From NCBI RefSeq assembly GCF_900109615.1, contig NZ_FOIX01000001.1, forward strand, positions 806,001 to 870,000: a stretch of DNA of 64,000 nt, in the 5' to 3' direction. The DNA is from Kaistella antarctica (GTDB lineage: Bacteria > Bacteroidota > Bacteroidia > Flavobacteriales > Weeksellaceae). The notes below the pieces were generated by a model, which saw only the letters and a program-made list of their open reading frames with translations, ran no database searches and was not told the DNA's origin. How positions within the stretch are numbered: the first letter of the stretch is position 1; every line of letters begins with the position of its first letter. The translations under genes were made by a program, and so were the position numbers. Below are positions 34,965 through 43,528 of this stretch, in pieces.

Positions 34965-36440
34965 TTAGTCTGCAGGAATCCAAACCGAAACATTGCCAGC
35001 CGGCACGGGGAAATTTCCCCAACCATTTTCATCGATCGTGACTTTATCCTCAAACCATCCTAAGTAATCGTGAAAAGTTTGTCCCGAATATTGGGAACCC
35101 ATTTCCATGGGTTTTTGGTAAGCGTCTTTATTACTGAGGACAACTGCACAACCTTTGTGTTCTTCATCACCTTCGCGAATCCAACCAAGGCAGTTTGCAT
35201 CTTCGAAATAGTCGCGCTGTGTTCCGTAAGCGAACAATTGACGAGCCTTTAATAGCTCTTCAATTTTTTCAACTTTGTCTAAAAAGATTTCCTGATCGTT
35301 TCCTTGTTTGTCTTGATCGGTATAATGGGCGCCAAATAAATCGGGATAGAAAATACACGGATAACCATCTTGTCTCAATAAAATTAAAGCATACGCCAAC
35401 GGTTTGAACCATTTTTCAACCGGAGCTTCCAATTCTTGTAAAGGTTGCGTATCATGGTTATCAACGAGTGTTACTGATAATAAAGGATTTGACAATGTTA
35501 AAGTTTTATCAAATATCGTCCTTAAATCATATTCAGCTCCAGCCAAAGAGGCTTCGTGAAAATTGTGATGTAAAGAGGAATCGAATAAACTCATCGATCC
35601 TTCTGTTGCTTCAATATATTTTTCTAAAAGGGGCAATTCTCCCGGAGACCAGTATTCGCCGACGGCAAAAATATTTTTTCCCGTGTTGGCTCTCAAAGTG
35701 TGTAACCACTCTTGATAAAATTCGGGCGACTGGTGTTTCACCGCGTCCAGTCGAACGCCATCAAAATGAATCTGATCGTGGTACCATTTCCCCCAGTTAT
35801 TCAATTCTTCGCGAACGAAATGATTTCTTTGGTCCACATCATTGTACATCAAATAATCGTAGTTTCCTTTTTCAGTATCAATCATTTCTTCCCAACCATC
35901 GCCGTGATCGTTGATGATTTGAAAAATTCCTTCTTCCTGACCTTCGGCATAATCAACCCCAGAAAAACATTGAAAATTCCATTTAAAATCTGAATATTTT
36001 TCACCTCTCCCCGGAAATGTAAATTTGGTGTAAGATTCTATTTCGAAAGGTTCGGATAAATTTTCCTGACGATTTTCAGGGTTCACTTTTACGGCGTGAA
36101 ATTTTTCTAATTCGTCACCTCCAGCTTTATGGTTGAGTACAATATCGGCAATGACAGAAATTCCACTTTCTTGTAAAGTTTTACAAGCCGTCAAATATTG
36201 TTCTTTGTTTCCATACTTAGTTGGCGTAGTTCCTTTTTGGTCAAATTCACCCAAATCAAATAAGTCGTAAGGATCATAACCGACAGAATATCCGCCACCA
36301 GCACTTTTGTAAGCGGGCGGAAACCACACGGCGGAAATTCCTAATTCTTTTAAATAAGTTGCAGAATCTTTTATGTGATTATATAATTGCGAATTTCCAT
36401 CGGAATACCAATGGAAAAATTGAATCATGGTTGGGTTCAT
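34965..36440 (-). CDS. cytoplasmic alpha-amylase, GH13
   Basis: 491 residues, no signal peptide, so probably cytoplasmic. GH13 regions are visible: DIVLNH (99-104), GVRLDAVKH with nucleophile D232, acid/base E262 in VGEYW and D330 in LVDNHD. The family hydrolyses alpha-1,4-glucans. The start could be M1 or M5. No neighbouring glycogen genes were seen; the gene is convergent with nothing and reads on its own. Confidence 0.93.
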   Translation of the reverse strand: MNPTMIQFFHWYSDGNSQLYNHIKDSATYLKELGISAVWFPPAYKSAGGGYSVGYDPYDLFDLGEFDQKGTTPTKYGNKEQYLTACKTLQESGISVIADIVLNHKAGGDELEKFHAVKVNPENRQENLSEPFEIESYTKFTFPGRGEKYSDFKWNFQCFSGVDYAEGQEEGIFQIINDHGDGWEEMIDTEKGNYDYLMYNDVDQRNHFVREELNNWGKWYHDQIHFDGVRLDAVKHQSPEFYQEWLHTLRANTGKNIFAVGEYWSPGELPLLEKYIEATEGSMSLFDSSLHHNFHEASLAGAEYDLRTIFDKTLTLSNPLLSVTLVDNHDTQPLQELEAPVEKWFKPLAYALILLRQDGYPCIFYPDLFGAHYTDQDKQGNDQEIFLDKVEKIEELLKARQLFAYGTQRDYFEDANCLGWIREGDEEHKGCAVVLSNKDAYQKPMEMGSQYSGQTFHDYLGWFEDKVTIDENGWGNFPVPAGNVSVWIPAD

Positions 36441-36580
36441 AATTGTTAATTTTTAAAATGGAGTAGCAAAAAGTGTCCCGAAAAATATTTACGTAAAACG
36501 AGTCTTATCGATTCCTTTTAATTTCTTCTCTAATTTATTAATAATAAAACGAATGCGGAAATTTTACAGTTTCCCTAGCT

Positions 36581-37663
36581 TTAAGTAAACTCCACAAACG
36601 GGATTTTCAATTGTACCGAAACTTGTTTTTTCTCTTGGGTGTTGAGGTTAGAAAGTGATAAGCCTAACAGTCTAACTGGTTTATCAAACGGTCGAAGTTC
36701 CCAAAGTTGTTTAGCAATCAAATAGAAATCTTTTGCGTTTTCGTAATAAATTTCTTGAGTTTTACTTCGGGTGTACACCGTGAAATCTTTGTATTTAATT
36801 TTCAGTGTTAATGATTTTCCTTTAATTTCTTTTTTTGAAAGTCGCGTATCCAGATCTTCACTGATTATTTTTAACTGATTAAAAACCGCTTCTTCATCCG
36901 CTAAGTTTTCCCAGAAAGTTTCCTCCACCCCGACGCTTTTCTGAATCCTATTCGGTTTTACTTCGCTGTTATGAATTCCGCGTACGACATTGAAATAGTA
37001 AGTTCCGGATTTTCCGAAAAGAGCAACTAATTCTTCCAGTGACTTTTGCTTCAATTCTTTACCCGTATAAATATGCAGCTCGTGCATCTTGTTGGCCGTG
37101 ACTTTTCCGATTCCATGAAATTTCTCTATCGGCAGTTCTTCCATGAATTCCAGAATCTGGGTTGGATGAATGGTTTTTTGTCCATTCGGTTTGCGATAAT
37201 CAGAAGCTACTTTTGCTAAAAATTTATTCACCGAAATTCCCGCAGAGGCGGTTAAACCCGTTTCTTCGAAAATTCGACTTCTAATTTGACGTGCAATATC
37301 CTGCGCTGATTCAATACCTTTTTTATTTTCGGTAACATCAAGATAAGCTTCATCCAAAGAAAGTGGTTCGACCAAATCAGTAAACTCGTAAAAAATGGAT
37401 CTGATTATTTGCGAAATTTCTTTGTATCGATTGAAGCGCGGTTTTACGACAATTAAATGCGGACATTTTTCCATGGCAATTCTTCCCGGCATTGCAGATC
37501 GGATTCCGAATTTTCTAGCTTCGTAACTTGCTGCGGCCACCACGCCGTACATCCCGCCGCCGACTGCTAAAGGTTTCCCTCGCAGTTCTGGATTATCATG
37601 TTGTTCCACAGAAGCGTAAAAAGCATCCATATCAACATGAATTATTTTTCGGTCGGTTTGCAT
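36581..37663 (-). CDS. dinB: DNA polymerase IV
   Basis: 360 residues of the Y family. The palm motif DMDAFYASVE has D11 and D13; the second acidic cluster is SLDEAYLDV near 103-111. The little-finger region follows after the helix-hairpin-helix (PIEKFHGIGKVTANK). It performs error-prone translesion synthesis. Its -7 element ends 4 nt before the ATG, so a leaderless mRNA is possible. No LexA box was recognised. Confidence 0.95.
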   Translation of the reverse strand: MQTDRKIIHVDMDAFYASVEQHDNPELRGKPLAVGGGMYGVVAAASYEARKFGIRSAMPGRIAMEKCPHLIVVKPRFNRYKEISQIIRSIFYEFTDLVEPLSLDEAYLDVTENKKGIESAQDIARQIRSRIFEETGLTASAGISVNKFLAKVASDYRKPNGQKTIHPTQILEFMEELPIEKFHGIGKVTANKMHELHIYTGKELKQKSLEELVALFGKSGTYYFNVVRGIHNSEVKPNRIQKSVGVEETFWENLADEEAVFNQLKIISEDLDTRLSKKEIKGKSLTLKIKYKDFTVYTRSKTQEIYYENAKDFYLIAKQLWELRPFDKPVRLLGLSLSNLNTQEKKQVSVQLKIPFVEFT

Positions 37664-37667
37664 GGCG

Positions 37668-37675
37668 CAAAATTA
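37668..37675 (-). promoter_or_regulatory. -7 promoter element abutting dinB
   Basis: Minus-strand TAATTTTG, matching TAnnTTTG. Only 4 nt separate it from the ATG at 37663. Confidence 0.5.
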
Positions 37676-37712
37676 GGGAATGATATTGAAGTTTAATATA
37701 ACTTAGAATTTG

Positions 37713-37720
37713 TAAATTTG
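37713..37720 (+). promoter_or_regulatory. -7 promoter element of the toxin-antitoxin operon
   Basis: TAAATTTG matches TAnnTTTG, 17 nt before the ATG at 37738. Confidence 0.5.
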
Positions 37721-37737
37721 AAGTAAATTGAAACACA

Positions 37738-37962
37738 ATGAGCACTGCTGACCTAAAATTAGATTTAATCAATAAAATTATCAGTTTAAAAGAAACTAGG
37801 ATTATTGAAGAAATTCAAAAACTTTTAGATTTTGAGTTAGAGGAAGGTGTTTTTCAAGCTTCTTCAGTGCAAAAACAGAGACTAACTGAAGCGAAAAATG
37901 ACACAGTTCTTTCAGGAGAAGACGCAAATACCGAAATTGAAAAGTGGCTGCAAGAAAAATAA
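37738..37962 (+). CDS. antitoxin of a RelE/ParE-type toxin-antitoxin pair
   Basis: 74 residues, acidic (many E and D), mainly helical: LKLDLINKIISLKETRIIEEIQKLLDFELEE. It ends with EDANTEIEKWLQEK, like antitoxins that wrap a RelE/ParE toxin. Its 3' end overlaps the toxin gene by 19 nt. No DNA-binding domain is obvious, so autoregulation cannot be claimed. Confidence 0.75.
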   Translation: MSTADLKLDLINKIISLKETRIIEEIQKLLDFELEEGVFQASSVQKQRLTEAKNDTVLSGEDANTEIEKWLQEK

Positions 37963-38243
37963 ATTGGACAAAAGAAGCCAACTTTGAAAGGAAGGAGATT
38001 CTTGACTATTGGATTATTAGAAATAAATCTAAAACGTATAGTATTAAATTAAATAAACTATTCATAAATACCTTAAAACAAATTGCTGATAATCCAAAAA
38101 TTGGTCGAAAAACAAACTTTGAAAATGTACGGGTGAAAATTGTTCGAGATTACCTTCTTTTCTATGAATTTGATACAAAGCAAATTAAAGTTTTATCACT
38201 ATGGGACGGAAGAAGAGACGACAGCACAATTCCAGTAAAATAA
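37944..38243 (+). CDS. RelE/ParE-family toxin
   Basis: 99 residues with a GTG start at 37944, which fits the overlap with the antitoxin. KINWTKEANFERKEILDYW is the usual RelE/ParE N-terminus, and the C-terminal RVKIVRDYLLFYEFDTKQIKVLSLWDGRRD matches ParE/RelE. RelE members cut mRNA at the ribosome, ParE members poison gyrase; which one applies here is not resolved. The next gene, a NYN-LOTUS protein, starts 21 nt downstream and may share the transcript. Confidence 0.82.
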   Translation: MAARKINWTKEANFERKEILDYWIIRNKSKTYSIKLNKLFINTLKQIADNPKIGRKTNFENVRVKIVRDYLLFYEFDTKQIKVLSLWDGRRDDSTIPVK

Positions 38244-38264
38244 AATTGTAAATAGAAAAATAAT

Positions 38265-39032
38265 ATGACCGACGATAAATTAGCAGTCCTCATCGATGCG
38301 GACAATGTTCCCTATAAAAATGTAAAAGAAATGTTGGAGGAAATCTCCAAAAACGGAACTCCAACCATTAAAAGAATTTATGCCGACTGGACCAAACCTA
38401 CCGTTTCCGGTTGGAAAAATGTTTTGCTCGAAAATGCAATTACCCCAATTCAACAATACAGTTACACGACTGGAAAAAACTCTAGTGACAGCGCACTGAT
38501 TATTGATGCAATGGATATTTTATATTCCGAAAAAGTAACAGGTTTCTGCATTGTATCAAGTGATAGCGACTTCACCAGACTGGCAACAAGACTTCGGGAA
38601 GCCGGAATGATGGTGATGGGATTTGGTGAAAAGAAAACACCGAAGCCTTTTATCTCCGCCTGTGATAAATTTATTTATTTGGAAATCTTAAACGACACCG
38701 ACGATTCTGACAAGGATTCGGAAAAAGATTCAGGAAATACAGTGACTAAAAAAACGGAGAAACCTAAACGAAAAAAAGAGCCATTGAGTAAAGTTGATGG
38801 ACGAACCATTAAATTAATTACAGAAAGCATTAATGATTTAGGTGACGAAGATGGCTGGACATTCCTAGGAAATCTCGGCAGTTTTATTATTAAAAAGAAA
38901 CCCGACTTTGATCCGCGAAACTTTGGTTTTGCAAAACTCTTGCCTTTGATTAGAAGCATCGGTAAGATAGAAATTGATGAGCGCGAAACCGGCGTGAATA
39001 ATATTAGACATATTTACGTGAAAGTGAAATAG
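38265..39032 (+). CDS. NYN domain and OST-HTH/LOTUS domain protein
   Basis: 255 residues. The N-terminal NYN (PIN-like) ribonuclease domain has acidic residues in LIDADNVPY (D10, D12), SSDSALIIDAMD and SSDSDFTRL. A charged linker follows (about 145-180). The C-terminal OST-HTH/LOTUS domain (about 185-255: WTFLGNLGSFIIKKKPDFDPRNFGFAKLLPLI) binds RNA in relatives. The domain set fits an RNA-degrading enzyme. It lies 21 nt after the RelE/ParE toxin. Confidence 0.87.
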   Translation: MTDDKLAVLIDADNVPYKNVKEMLEEISKNGTPTIKRIYADWTKPTVSGWKNVLLENAITPIQQYSYTTGKNSSDSALIIDAMDILYSEKVTGFCIVSSDSDFTRLATRLREAGMMVMGFGEKKTPKPFISACDKFIYLEILNDTDDSDKDSEKDSGNTVTKKTEKPKRKKEPLSKVDGRTIKLITESINDLGDEDGWTFLGNLGSFIIKKKPDFDPRNFGFAKLLPLIRSIGKIEIDERETGVNNIRHIYVKVK

Positions 39033-39044
39033 TCTTTAAAACAG

Positions 39045-39075
39045 AAAAAACGCATCCCGAAAAGATGCGTTTTTT
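39045..39075. terminator. bidirectional intrinsic terminator
   Basis: Stem AAAAAACGCATC (39045-39056) with GATGCGTTTTTT (39064-39075). It separates the NYN gene from the convergent nucleoside phosphorylase. Confidence 0.9.
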
Positions 39076-39096
39076 CTATTTGTATTTTCGAAAAAA

Positions 39097-39915
39097 TTAA
39101 GCGTTGTAATTCTTCACCAAACCTTTAACGATTTTAATAACGTTCGGCATTGCTTTATCAGCCGCTTGTAAAACTTCTTCGTGCGAAACGGTGAATGCAA
39201 TGTCTGGTCCGCCAACATCAGTGATAATAGAAATTCCGAAACAATCCATTCCTTGATGTTTCGCAACGATTACTTCGGGAACAGTACTCATTCCAACAGC
39301 ATCTCCACCAATCGCTTTAATCATTCCGTATTCCGCCGGAGTTTCGAAAGTTGGACCTTGTAAAGCAACGTAGCAACCTTGGTGCGCTTTGATTCCTAAA
39401 TCTTTGGCAACATTTGCCGCCACTTCAATCATCTTTTTATTGTAAGGTTCGCTCATATCCACAAACCGTGGACCGAGTTCGTCTAGGTTTTTTCCACGCA
39501 ACGGATGTTCCGGCATCATGTTAATGTGATCATTAATAATCATCACATCTGCAACCTTAAAGTCAGGATTTACACCGCCACAAGCATTTGATAAAATCAA
39601 ATTTTTAATTCCTAACAAATGAAAAACGCGGAAAGGAAAAACCACGGTTTGAATGTCGTGACCTTCATAATAATGAAATCGGCCACTCATCATCAATACT
39701 TTTTTACCTTCAAGTGTTCCGTAAATTAACTGTCCGCCATGCCCTGCAACAGTTGTTTGCGGAAAATTAGGGATTTCGTGATATTCTAAAACATGTATTG
39801 CTTCAACTTCATCTTTGAGCTTTCCTAAGCCGGAACCTAAAACGATTGCAAATTCAGGCGTGTCCTGAATAATATTTTTAATGAAATGTGCAGTTTCTTT
39901 AATTTTTACTAACAT
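39097..39915 (-). CDS. punA: purine nucleoside phosphorylase
   Basis: 272 residues from the ATG at 39915, which overlaps the lpxK end by 17 nt; a longer frame reaches 39954 inside lpxK but lacks a sensible start. The trimeric PNP motifs are VLGSGLGKL (about 25-33), SNACGG near 115 and GPTFETPAEY near 185. It cleaves purine nucleosides with phosphate. Coupling to lpxK appears to be an operon of convenience. Confidence 0.9.
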   Translation of the reverse strand: MLVKIKETAHFIKNIIQDTPEFAIVLGSGLGKLKDEVEAIHVLEYHEIPNFPQTTVAGHGGQLIYGTLEGKKVLMMSGRFHYYEGHDIQTVVFPFRVFHLLGIKNLILSNACGGVNPDFKVADVMIINDHINMMPEHPLRGKNLDELGPRFVDMSEPYNKKMIEVAANVAKDLGIKAHQGCYVALQGPTFETPAEYGMIKAIGGDAVGMSTVPEVIVAKHQGMDCFGISIITDVGGPDIAFTVSHEEVLQAADKAMPNVIKIVKGLVKNYNA

Positions 39916-40924
39916 AATTAAGGATGATTTGATTAAATTCTTCTTTCTTGTCAATGTTCACATTGATGGGCCAATAGTAAACAAGATCCCTAAGATAATC
40001 AAAAGATTTGAGGCGCACATAGTCTTTCTCGGTGGTTAGGATTAGTTTGTATTCGCCTAATTTTTTATATTCAGCCAAAATATTTTTAATATCCTGATCT
40101 GTGAAATTGTGATGATCTCTGAATTTTAAATGTTTCACCCGTTGCGAAAATCTTGCTAAATGATTGAGTAAAGGTTTCGGATTGGCAATTCCGGTGATGA
40201 GCAGAATATCATAATAATCCAAGTTGTTATCTGGAAGCATTTTGTCTCTGGAATAAACATTTTCATCATACCCAATGCTTGAGAAAAAGACTTTTTGATC
40301 ATGCTGAGGTCTAATTCTGGAAATATAATATTGCTTTTTTTCGTCGGTCAAATCGTAAGGACATTTAGAAACCATAATGATCTGAGCGCGCTTTGCTCCT
40401 GATCTACTCTCGCGCAAATTACCTGCAGGCAAAAGAAAATCTTTAAAATAAGGATCATTATAATCCGTCATTAAAATATTGAAACCGGGTTTTATGGCTC
40501 GATGTTGAAATGCGTCATCCAGCACCAAAGCTTTCAAATCCATATCGTTGATCATCTTTCGTGCACCTGGAACTCTTTCTTCTGAAACGCCGATAACGAA
40601 ACGGTTTTTGTACCGCTCAAAAAGTTGCATCGCTTCATCACCCACCGTTTTATAACTGCTGTCATAATTGGTGATTCCGTAACCTTTTGTCACTCTTCCG
40701 TATCCTCTAGATAAAACGCCCGTTCGGTAATGTTTAGATATTAAATCGGCAATATACATCACCATTGGCGATTTTCCGCTACCGCCCACGGAAAGATTTC
40801 CAACGTTAATTATTGGAGTTTTAAATGTGGTCGATTTATAAATTCCCCAGTCATACATTATGTTTCTAATGGCGGTTGCCAAATGATAACCAAGGGAAAA
40901 AGGGTAGAGATACCATCTTTTCAT
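39899..40924 (-). CDS. lpxK: tetraacyldisaccharide 4'-kinase
   Basis: 341 residues from the ATG at 40924; a TTG start at 40933 is excluded because the -7 element lies at 40931-40938. The P-loop VGGSGKSP is at 46-53. LpxK phosphorylates the lipid A precursor at the 4' position on the inner membrane. The -7 element ends 6 nt before the ATG, so the mRNA may be leaderless. Confidence 0.94.
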   Translation of the reverse strand: MKRWYLYPFSLGYHLATAIRNIMYDWGIYKSTTFKTPIINVGNLSVGGSGKSPMVMYIADLISKHYRTGVLSRGYGRVTKGYGITNYDSSYKTVGDEAMQLFERYKNRFVIGVSEERVPGARKMINDMDLKALVLDDAFQHRAIKPGFNILMTDYNDPYFKDFLLPAGNLRESRSGAKRAQIIMVSKCPYDLTDEKKQYYISRIRPQHDQKVFFSSIGYDENVYSRDKMLPDNNLDYYDILLITGIANPKPLLNHLARFSQRVKHLKFRDHHNFTDQDIKNILAEYKKLGEYKLILTTEKDYVRLKSFDYLRDLVYYWPINVNIDKKEEFNQIILNYVSKN

Positions 40925-40930
40925 AGTCCG

Positions 40931-40938
40931 CAAAATTA
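40931..40938 (-). promoter_or_regulatory. -7 promoter element abutting lpxK
   Basis: Minus-strand TAATTTTG matches TAnnTTTG and ends 6 nt before the ATG. Confidence 0.5.
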
Positions 40939-41060
40939 CAACTTTTTAACAGTAAAGAAAATAGATAAAGCCTCATTTTTATCAGCTCGTTCTTTTAAAA
41001 TCTATTTCTGGTGATGACATAAATTTCCTAATTATAGCCGTGGCTTTTAAACAATTTGCT

Positions 41061-41068
41061 TAATTTTG
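41061..41068 (+). promoter_or_regulatory. -7 promoter element of ddl
   Basis: TAATTTTG matches TAnnTTTG, 18 nt before the ATG at 41087. Confidence 0.55.
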
Positions 41069-41086
41069 CTTCTATAGTTTTATTAG

Positions 41087-42073
41087 ATGAGCAAAAAAAA
41101 TATAGCCGTAGTAATGGGCGGATATTCTGATGAATATAAAGTTTCCCTAAAAAGTGGTCAGCTGGTTTATGATTCTCTGGATCGTGAACTTTACAATGTT
41201 TACAAAGTCGTCATTCTGAAAGACGACTGGTATTTTCTGGATGATCGTGGTCAAAAAGCACCCATCAATAAATCTGATTTCTCAGTAAGTTTAACCAGTG
41301 GATTTCAGGTGAAGTTTCATGCTTGCTTTAATATCATCCACGGAAGACCAGGCGAAAATGGTGAGCTACAAGCATATTGGAATACGATTGGCCAAAAATA
41401 TACAGGTTGCGATTTTTATCAAAGTGCTCTAACCTTTAATAAAAAAGATACTTTAACAGTCCTTTCTAAATATGGAATTCCCTCAGCGAAAAGTATTTAT
41501 TTAAGACAAGGTGAAGAAATAAATGAAACTCAAATTATCGAAGAGCTGGGCTTGCCTCTTTTTGTAAAGCCGAATCAGTCTGGTTCGTCGTTGGGAATTA
41601 CTAAGGTTAAAGAACAGTCTGAGTTAAAGAAAGCTTTACAATTTGCTTTTGCAGAAGACGAAGAAATTTTAATCGAAAGTTTCTTAGATGGAATGGAAGT
41701 GTCGGTAGGTGTTGTCGATTTTAATAATGAAACGGTAGTTTTAGGAATCACTGAAATTGTTCCCGATAAAGAATTTTTCGACTACGAAGCAAAATATGAA
41801 GGTGCTTCAGAAGAAATTACACCAGCCAGAATCGATGATGAAACTCGTAAAAGAGTAGAAGAGATTTCGAAACGTGCTTATGAAGCTTTAGGTATGAGTG
41901 GATTTTCAAGAAGTGAATTTATCATTATGAACGGAATTCCCTACATGCTAGAAATGAATACGAATCCTGGATTTTCGCCGACGTCAATCTTACCGCAGCA
42001 GGCAAATTTTTACGGAATTTCAGTCAAGGACTTGTGTGGCAACGAAGTCGAAAAAGCACTGGCTAAAAAATAA
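41087..42073 (+). CDS. ddl: D-alanine-D-alanine ligase
   Basis: 328 residues of the ATP-grasp fold. The N-terminal GGYSDEYKVSLKSG, the ATP-binding LFVKPNQSGSSLGI and the C-terminal EMNTNPGFSPTSILPQQA are the family motifs. It makes D-Ala-D-Ala for peptidoglycan in the cytoplasm. coaD follows after 69 nt of AT-rich sequence. Confidence 0.94.
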   Translation: MSKKNIAVVMGGYSDEYKVSLKSGQLVYDSLDRELYNVYKVVILKDDWYFLDDRGQKAPINKSDFSVSLTSGFQVKFHACFNIIHGRPGENGELQAYWNTIGQKYTGCDFYQSALTFNKKDTLTVLSKYGIPSAKSIYLRQGEEINETQIIEELGLPLFVKPNQSGSSLGITKVKEQSELKKALQFAFAEDEEILIESFLDGMEVSVGVVDFNNETVVLGITEIVPDKEFFDYEAKYEGASEEITPARIDDETRKRVEEISKRAYEALGMSGFSRSEFIIMNGIPYMLEMNTNPGFSPTSILPQQANFYGISVKDLCGNEVEKALAKK

Positions 42074-42142
42074 ATAAAACTTTTTATTTTAGATTTAAAA
42101 TTATTTGATCTAAAATTTATTATTCAAAATTTAAAATCATTT

Positions 42143-42622
42143 ATGAGAGTAGCAGTTTTTCCAGGTTCATTCGATCCTATCACCCTTGGTCATTATGATA
42201 TTGTCGAAAGAGCTTATCCTCTATTTGATAAAATAATTATTGCGATTGGACAAAACTCACAAAAAAAGTACATGTTTTCCTTAGAAGAAAGAATGGAGTT
42301 TATCCGAAAGTCTTTTGCGAAATTCCCGAATATTGAAGTTGATCATTTTGAAGGATTAACTATCGATTATTGCCACAGTAAAAATGTGAATTTCATTTTG
42401 CGTGGACTTCGTAATCCCGCGGATTTTGAGTTTGAAAAAGCAATAGCCCAAACCAACAGAGAACTAACGAAGGATAATGAAATAGAAACCATATTCCTGT
42501 TAACCTCGTCAGGGAAATCATTCATCAGCAGCAGCATCGTGCGAGAAATCATTACGTTTGGTGGTAATTACGAAATTATGGTTCCCGAAGCAGTTAGAGT
42601 TGACAAGTTGAGCAAAAAATAA
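42143..42622 (+). CDS. coaD: phosphopantetheine adenylyltransferase
   Basis: 159 residues, full length. The nucleotidyltransferase motif TLGH is at 14-17 within GSFDPITLGH, and the substrate signature FILRGLRNPADFEFE and SSIVREI follow. CoaD makes dephospho-CoA from phosphopantetheine and ATP. It shares the direction of ddl and may be in one transcript. Confidence 0.96.
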   Translation: MRVAVFPGSFDPITLGHYDIVERAYPLFDKIIIAIGQNSQKKYMFSLEERMEFIRKSFAKFPNIEVDHFEGLTIDYCHSKNVNFILRGLRNPADFEFEKAIAQTNRELTKDNEIETIFLLTSSGKSFISSSIVREIITFGGNYEIMVPEAVRVDKLSKK

Positions 42623-42700
42623 AATATAGAATACAAAGGATTATTTTCTCAATTCGTGAACTTTTCGGATCGCTTCTAATACTAACGTTTTTCTTTTAGC

Positions 42701-42735
42701 ATCCATCATCCATCATCCATCATCTATCATCCATT
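42701..42735. repeat. 7-nt tandem repeat ATCCATC x5 before the TRIC gene
   Basis: Units ATCCATC x3, ATCTATC, ATCCATT end 4 nt before the ATG at 42740. It fills the site where a ribosome-binding site would lie. Confidence 0.9.
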
Positions 42736-42739
42736 ACAT

Positions 42740-43375
42740 ATGGTTCAAGAAAACCTTACGCTCGCCATTGAAATTTTAGGAACCATTGCTTTTGCGATGT
42801 CGGGCAGTTTTGCTGCGATGCAAAAACGGTTGGATCCTTTTGGAATTTTGATTATTGCGTTTGTCACGTCTGTGGGTGGCGGAACGGTGCGGGATTTATT
42901 ATTAGATGTACCCGTTTTTTGGATGCATGATATGATCATCTGCTCAGTCGTATTTATAACTTGCATTGTTTCTATGATTTTCAAATCGGTTGAGAAGAGG
43001 TTTCGAGTTACCTTATTTATTTTTGACAGTATTGGTCTAGGATTATTTACGATTGTGGGAATTCAGAAGGGCATGAATGCTGATCTAAACCCTTTAATTT
43101 GTATCACTTTAGGAACGATCACTGGCTGTGTGGGTGGAATTAGTCGCGATATTTTATTGAATAAAATTCCACTAATTTTCCGAAAAGAAATTTATGCAAC
43201 GGCTTGTATTGTGGGTGGCGGAATATTTTTAATTTTGGTCAAATACACTACGCTTTCTTATGCGTTTGTGCAAATATTCACCATTCTGCTAATTGTTGCG
43301 ATCCGGACATTTGCGGTAAAGTACGAGTGGCAAATTCCGAAATTCTATGGCGTAGATGATAATGCGGAAATGTAA
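42740..43375 (+). CDS. TRIC-type (YicG/UPF0126) membrane protein
   Basis: 211 residues with about seven hydrophobic helices arranged as two three-helix repeats. Each repeat carries a glycine-rich motif (SVGGGTVRDLLL near 40-51, and GCVGGISRDILLN near 130-142). This is the signature of prokaryotic trimeric intracellular cation channel homologues, permeable to monovalent cations. The start follows a perfect heptad repeat with no Shine-Dalgarno motif. Confidence 0.88.
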   Translation: MVQENLTLAIEILGTIAFAMSGSFAAMQKRLDPFGILIIAFVTSVGGGTVRDLLLDVPVFWMHDMIICSVVFITCIVSMIFKSVEKRFRVTLFIFDSIGLGLFTIVGIQKGMNADLNPLICITLGTITGCVGGISRDILLNKIPLIFRKEIYATACIVGGGIFLILVKYTTLSYAFVQIFTILLIVAIRTFAVKYEWQIPKFYGVDDNAEM

Positions 43376-43488
43376 TGTTAGGTCTTAGCAAGTAAGTTTG
43401 AGGTATTAGTTTTACATGAAAATCTTTCTCATTGCTTGAGGTAAACTTATAAAACAGTCTTTTTGGCGCTCGCCTCTGGCCACAAAAA

Positions 43489-43510
43489 AAGCCCGACTGA
43501 AATCGAGCTT
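43489..43510. terminator. hairpin after the TRIC and TPR genes
   Basis: Imperfect stem AAGCccGA with TCgaGCTT, A-run at left and TTTTTT at right. It lies between two convergent genes. Confidence 0.4.
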
Positions 43511-43528
43511 ATATTTTTTGATATCTGA

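Noticed and set aside
42074-42142. AT-rich repeated words between ddl and coaD
   Set aside because: The TTTAAAAT-type words are too degenerate to separate from the AT-rich background.
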